From NCBI RefSeq assembly GCF_040581485.1, contig NC_090131.1, positions 24,006,532 through 24,070,531 on the forward strand: a stretch of DNA of 64,000 nucleotides, read 5' to 3'. The translations under genes and the position numbers were made by a program. How positions within the stretch are numbered: the first letter of the stretch is position 1; each line of letters opens with the position of its first letter. The notes below the pieces were generated by a model. It made no database searches. It was not told where the DNA came from and worked only from the letters and a program-made list of their open reading frames with translations. Shown here one piece after another: positions 58,512 to 64,000 of this stretch. This stretch comes from Linepithema humile (lineage: Eukaryota; Arthropoda; Insecta; Hymenoptera; Formicidae).

Positions 58512-61500
58512 ATGACGAAGACGTGGACGGTAAGCGGCATCATGGGACTCCTCGTCCTCGTACCCGTTACCGTCTGCGCGACGATCACCTACGTCGACCA
58601 CAGCGGGGACTCATCGTCGCGATGCGACGATCGCAGTAATAGTAATCGCAGAAATAGTAAGCAAACAGAGTTTAAATCAAACATTAACATCTCCGGCACC
58701 GCTAATTGACTCTATTATACGATCGCGAATTAGCTGCGAGAGCAGTGTACCGGAACACGCCGACACGCTGCCGCTAAAATATGACGATCCTTCTCTCATA
58801 AATTCTTCATGGATCGTGTCCAATCGATCGTTAGAGTAGTTATTGTGTCACGGTAAATTGAGCCAGCGGATAATTGAGCCGGTCGCTTCATCCGCTTAGC
58901 ATCTCTCTTATTCTTTTATCTTTCAGTTCGATCGTGCTGTAAAAAGATTTTATCATTGTAAGCTTTTTTCTTTTATTGCGGATCAGTGAGTTGAAAACCA
59001 ATAATAAGATTTCGACAGTAAAACATTGTAAGAAAAAATAAGTAAATTTTTTTAGAAATAAAGTTTGGTTTATATTTCGATTCATATAAATGATGTATTG
59101 TATTATAAACAAAGCAAATATTTTTTCAGAAACTTTCTCAACATGCAAATATGATGTCGACTGTATTGAAAACGCGTATTGCCGGAACCAGCAGACCTGC
59201 TCGTGCAAAGAAAATCACATCGAGTACAGGAGTAACAACAACTACAGATGTCTGAGAGGTACTTTGTTGTTTCTTCAAACACGATAATGCGCTTTTAAAT
59301 CGGGAATTAAATAAAATTTTGGAAAAAATCCCGAGATAGCGAACGGTGCTCTAAATTCGAATCGCTGAATATTCGGGAACGATGTCATCGACCTCGAGAA
59401 ATGAGATTCCGCGGAGATAGTCGTTCATCCCTGTTCCTATCCGTTCCTTTCTCACGGTCCCGTCTCACCTGGAGCGTGTCGCTCTCGCCGTGCTTGTTGG
59501 CCCGACAGAGATCACGAATGATTTCTATGAATAAGTCAAGACGGCGTAAATCCGTCGAAGTACAACCCTTTCGACACGATCGTGCGCTATCACAGACTTA
59601 ACTAGACTGAAACGAAAATAAAAGCAAATTTATTTATTCATAAATAATTAATATTTAAATCATCTATGAAATTTCTTGAAAAAAATATTTAGCTTCAAAG
59701 TTGTGTAACTCGGACAAAAAAATTAAAGGAAAATTAAAAAAAAAAGTTGCAGTTTTCGATACTTATCATAAATTTTATGAGAAAATATTTTTATCGAGTA
59801 TTTAACGCTGCGAATATTTAACGTGCATAATTTTAAAAACAAAACAATATATTCTTTTCTTGGGCTTCGAAGCGTAAGGATAAAAATTTTTTTAAACAGT
59901 TTAAAGCACGTGAAAGTACAAACTTCAAGTTTTTAAATTCACTTTAAGGTTTGAAAATTGCTCAATTTTATGTGTCTGAAAAGTGTTCCTTATTTTTTGT
60001 GAGATACCTGTAAAGAATTGTTATTTCAACAGTGGCCACTCACATTGGCGATCCCTGCGAGGAGGACATCCAGTGTGAGTTTACATTTACACCGCAATCG
60101 GAATGTCGAGAAGGCACTTGTCAATGCGCCCACGATTCTCACTTCACGGACGGGAGGTGTTACGAGTCCATTGGTGAGTATAGCTTTCCTGTGGGAAATA
60201 TCCCAAGCCGTACTAGCCAACCCCTTCATTATGCATATTTATGAGAAAAATGAATATCTCACAATAATAAATTATAAGAAGAATAGAAATACGACGAAAA
60301 GTTTATTCAATGGAGAAGAAGTTACGAACAAAATCGTTATCAATTATGATAACTTTTTACCGATGATATTAATAATTCTCGTTACATATAATTTATTTAT
60401 ATTTATAGTATATGTTTTCAATGAAATTTAATACAAAAAATATTATTTAAATTAATGAACGTGTAATCGATCGACGCATAATTAATTATAATTGTATTTT
60501 TTTAGGTTTGGGAAAACGTTGTCGCTCGAATCGCAATTGTTATATTAAGAATACTTTTTGCGAATACGGTTTCTGCAAATGTGGGCTACGCCATCATGCA
60601 AATCCTGAGAACACCGGTTGTCTACCGAGCGCAAGTAAGTATATTTATAAATATTATTTCATATAAAACAAAATAAGCTAATTTATGAAATAGATAAATT
60701 ATTCTGGGACGAAAAATACGATAAACGCGTACATTTTTAAATCAAGATAAAATTTAATTGTAAACTTTAAATCTATTTTTTCTTCAGAATTGGGCGAACT
60801 TTGCAAGAGCGACGACGAATGCATTGTGGAGAATTCGAAGTGCATAGAAAACAAATGTGACTGCAAAGTGAATTACGTGCTGGCCGAGAGCGGTCAGCGG
60901 TGTCTGAGAGTCGCTACCCAGATCGACGAGGAGTGCGAGCAGCAATCGCAGTGTCGATTCAAGCATAGCCAATGTAGCGTGAACAAAACGTGCGATTGCG
61001 TTGTTGGCTCGCATAGACGCGGTCATCTGTGCTTCGTCGATGTCGGTAAATACTCAAATACTCGATATTTACATGAAGTTAGTCTCAAAAAGCAAAATTT
61101 GAACAATTTTACAAACAAATTTTAATTTGGAAAAAATAATAAGAGTTTTGGATTGTTCCAAAATAACGCGCAAATTTCTTGTGTGATAAATAAAATTAAA
61201 AATTACATTCAAAAATGCAATTCAAATAACATACATTTAGTGTTAAATATAAATAAAAATGCGGATTTTTTAATTTTTTAGATCGATATGTAATAACTCT
61301 AAAATTTTGTTTTAGAATTAGGCGGCCGTTGTGAAATTCATCATCATTGTATCACCGGAACTTTCAAAGATTCCAATTTGACCTGGAAATCGAAAGTGGA
61401 TTGCGTAGAAGGTACTGAATCATTTCTTAAATATTTAACTCAAATATTGGCTTATCGTAATCCAAAGATATTAAAAGAATGCAATCTTCTTCTTAGGCTT

Positions 61501-61803
61501 TTGTGCTTGTACCGAAGGCTATACATTGATGGATGAGCTGCAAGATTGCATTCAATTCAGCGATAATGGTAAAAATATTTATAATATATTGTATATATAT
61601 AATTATAATGTGCACGACATTATTAAAAATTCCGTAAAAACGCGCAATGAATATTGATATACTTAAATCAATTTTTTTAATTAATCTAATTATTTATTTT
61701 ATAAATTTTTTAATTGAATCAAATTTCTTTTATAGGTGCAACGATACGGCAGATACACGGAATACTCTTGATCATCTTTATCGCGAAATTTCTTGTGCGC
61801 TAA
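58512..61803 (+). CDS. EB-module cysteine-rich secreted protein 3
   Basis: Predicted secreted multi-module protein of unknown role. Exons: 58512-58656, 59130-59258, 60033-60173, 60506-60634, 60788-61045, 61316-61411, 61497-61568 and 61736-61803; 345 residues, all introns phase 1. Exon 1 has a signal peptide (GIMGLLVLVPVTVCATITY). The first module, CKYDVDCIENAYCRNQQTC, is clearly related to the first module of EB gene 1 (CQRDIDCIANAFCRWQQTC). The 258-bp exon 5 holds two fused modules, like exon 5 of EB gene 2. The last module is split over two exons and has a His-rich CEIHHHC. The tail exon is hydrophobic and basic (IHGILLIIFIAKFLVR). An alternative first exon may lie at 55463. Confidence 0.87.
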
Positions 61804-62375
61804 AGATGAATAACAAATATGTGTTCAGCACTTTTCATAAATTTATGAATTCACCAGTTTATTAATTTAAAATATTTAAATATAAATTAGCTGTAGCTTT
61901 ATTAATTTATCTGATTTAGATGTATCATCGTATTTATTTAAATCGTGCTTAATGTAAATTTAGTACTTTAACTAGCAAGTATAAGCAGCCAAAGAGAAGC
62001 GGTGCTTTTACGAAAGCAGCGGATCTGTTAAATCATTAATGATACTCCTTTTTCTCGCACATTTTAATCAGTCATTGATTAGGCTACGTGTGAGCAAATC
62101 TTTTCACATACGTAAATCATCATGTATAATTGTGTTCTATTTTCGTAACAATAATACTTCACCGTGTTCCATAAAATATTTTCTACAAATATGATATTCC
62201 ATCGTCCTTCCTCGACTCAAAGTATTGAGAGACTTTGCGACACAAAGACCAACGTTCCCTTTTAATGCACTCTTTTGTGAATCCACGGAAGTGATTTTTA
62301 TTTCGTTTCACAATCTTTGGACCTTATCACTGTAACGCGTCCCACGTGTTACTTCACTTTCTTCCCACACATTTC
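61804..62375. other. 3' flank between EB gene 3 and GMC oxidoreductase
   Basis: Convergent 3' ends, 0.57 kb apart. No exon supported. Confidence 0.6.
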
Positions 62376-64000
62376 TCACGGAACAAAATCTTTCCAGTCC
62401 TCCTTGATCATGTCGCTGGCTTTCTCGGCGATCATGTACGCCGGTGCATTCGTGTGACCGGCGATTAGGGTCGGCATCACGCTGACATCCACGACCCTGA
62501 GACCGTCGATCCCGTGCACCCGTAGCCTGTGGTCCACCACGCTCGAATTCCTTCGCGCGCCCATCCTACACGTGCCCGCGAAGTGACCCAAATTGGTGGT
62601 CACATGACGAGCGGCACAGGCCCAGTACGCATCGCTCTTGAAAGTTACGTGTTTGCATCCCGGAAACGGCACTGGCACTAGCGTGGCGTTGAAACGCTTG
62701 AACGCTCTCGTCGAAGCTACGTCGATTGCCTGCAGTGCGCGATAAAAAAAAAAAAAGATAATTAAAAATAAATCATTGAAAAATGCAACGTAAATATATT
62801 AATATAAGCAAGACGCTTACGATTTTTATTCCTTGCACCATTGTGTGCAGATCGTCCTCGTGATCATAATAATTGATATCCACGATCGGCGGATCCGATA
62901 GATTGGAACTTCTCAAGGTAATTCTGCCGCGACTCTTCGGCCGCAGAAGGATAGGGATAATCATGAAAGAGTCCAAGCCTTCGTAATCGCTGAAAACGTC
63001 CTCCGTAAATTCCTTCGATAATCCGAGCATGCTACGAAAACTACCGGAGACATCGCTGGCTAACGAGCTTGCACCTAACACTAGCTCGATATCGGGATAA
63101 TCGTCTTCCGTTAACACTTCATTCGTGTAAGGATACGTCTCGAAGAAATCACGATTTTCGGTGATGGAAGTCACATTGGGAACAGTCCAAGCTGCAAAAG
63201 ACAATACACAAAATGATTTCTGCATCAAATCACATGATAAATATCAAAGGATTACGAATTGAAAATAGTAAGAAATAAATTTTTAGAAAAAAATTAATTT
63301 TTTCGATTTATGTGTAAAAACAATTCGATTATCTGCCATTTTGCGATACAAAATCCTCACCAAGTTTTTCATTATTTTTGTGCTGGTTGTATTTAAGCTT
63401 TGAGTCTTTTCTCTGCGTTGCTATCAAATTGTCAGCCTTGGTATTAACGAAAGCTAACGCTTCGGCGCCTCCAGGTATCGTCAAAAAACCCGTCCCTTCT
63501 ACCAGATATTTCAGGAAGTTCACTGGATTGAAGCCTTCGCGCGGTTCGATAGTCACGCTCTCGTTGACTAGAAATGTTAAAGCTGCCATGCTCACATGAT
63601 CCTGTAAGTTAAATCCCACCGGAAGATCTTCAATTACAGGAATATCCAAGGAACTCAAATGATCCTTAGGACCTATTCCGGATAGCATCAGCAACTGCGG
63701 CGAGCCGAAAGCACCTGTTTAACAAAAAAATACAAAAATAGAACTTAATTAATCTGTTTATGAAAGAAATTAATTGTTTTTGTTGTAGAGTTTCTAATGC
63801 ATACCCGCGCAAAGTATAATCTCTTTGGTAGCAGAAACAAAATATGTTTTATGGTTCTTTACGAATTGAATGCCAAGAGCCTTTTTTGTTTCTGAATGAA
63901 CAACGATTTTGGTCACTGTCGAAAATTTCGACAAGTAAAAGTTCGCTCTGTCGCGAATCGGTCTAAGGAAGGCTTTATTGGCGCTAACTCTGTGACCGTT
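62376..64000 (-). CDS. GMC oxidoreductase (glucose-dehydrogenase-like), C-terminal part
   Basis: FAD-dependent oxidoreductase of the glucose-methanol-choline family, the insect glucose dehydrogenase (quinone)-like group. The gene is cut by the right edge, so the N-terminal FAD-binding region is missing. Exons on the minus strand: from beyond 64000 to 63805, then 63714-63361, 63191-62821 and 62729-62376. Phases are consistent. GAFGSPQLLMLSGIGP is the second GMC signature. The catalytic pair is visible as His in NLGHFAGTCRMG and His in AGHTNAPAYMIAEKAS. The C terminus is ordinary. Substrate (sugar, ecdysone or other) cannot be told from this part. It probably belongs to a larger GMC cluster beyond the edge, which is inference. 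Confidence 0.93.

Noticed and set aside
58253..58601. Two overlapping minus-strand open frames of about 100 codons
   Set aside because: They lie over the CpG-rich promoter and first exon of EB gene 3 and overlap each other in different frames, with no domain.
60018..60431. 137-codon frame overlapping EB gene 3 exon 3
   Set aside because: It is a shifted-frame shadow of the Cys-rich exon that continues into the intron. The exon frame with GDPCEEDIQCEF is the real one.

Overview
The window is nuclear DNA from an insect, most likely a hymenopteran and possibly an ant. The evidence is short introns with GT/AG borders inside AT-rich DNA, a tandem array of 7TM gustatory-type receptors, a takeout/juvenile-hormone-binding-type gene, several EB-module cysteine-rich secreted proteins, an insect GMC oxidoreductase, and many small AT-rich inverted-repeat elements. 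The species call is inference. The gene families and exon structures were read directly from the sequence.

Layout. 1-10.7 kb has no gene I can support: microsatellites, one foldback element, a 190-bp direct repeat, and a GC-richer patch ending in a strong splice donor near 7.79 kb. 10.7-14.9 kb holds a complete ten-exon dipeptidyl peptidase 8/9 gene (+) behind a GC-rich 5' region. Tail-to-tail with it is the mitochondrial ribosomal protein L51 gene (-, 15.8-16.3 kb). 17.8-22.9 kb is an RCC1-repeat plus BTB protein (+) with two in-frame internal duplications. 23.8-33.6 kb holds three intact gustatory-receptor-type genes (+). The second and third, together with the 3' exons of the first, form a ~4.15-kb tandem duplication, and a further receptor remnant follows at 34.9-35.35 kb.

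35.4-41.7 kb is AT-rich, with a decayed minisatellite, an orphan takeout first exon, a foldback element and an unidentified C-terminal-looking exon on the minus strand. 41.7-44.7 kb is an intact three-exon takeout-family gene with a TATA/initiator pair. One small transposon sits just upstream of it and a nested pair sits in its first intron. 45.85-61.8 kb carries three EB-module genes: one on the minus strand, then two on the plus strand. All have a signal peptide, one to several Cys-rich modules bounded by phase-1 introns, and a hydrophobic C-terminal tail. The third seems to have two alternative signal-peptide first exons. 62.4-64.0 kb is the 3' half of a GMC oxidoreductase gene (-) that runs off the right edge.

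The genes do not form a single pathway. The EB-module trio is the most coherent local system: a small cluster of secreted, probably membrane-anchored, multi-module Cys-rich proteins with identical intron phases. The clearest evolutionary signals are recent tandem duplication in the receptor array, decay of a takeout tandem copy, and nested miniature transposons. I found no CRISPR, tRNA or rRNA gene, though I did not fold every intergenic stretch.
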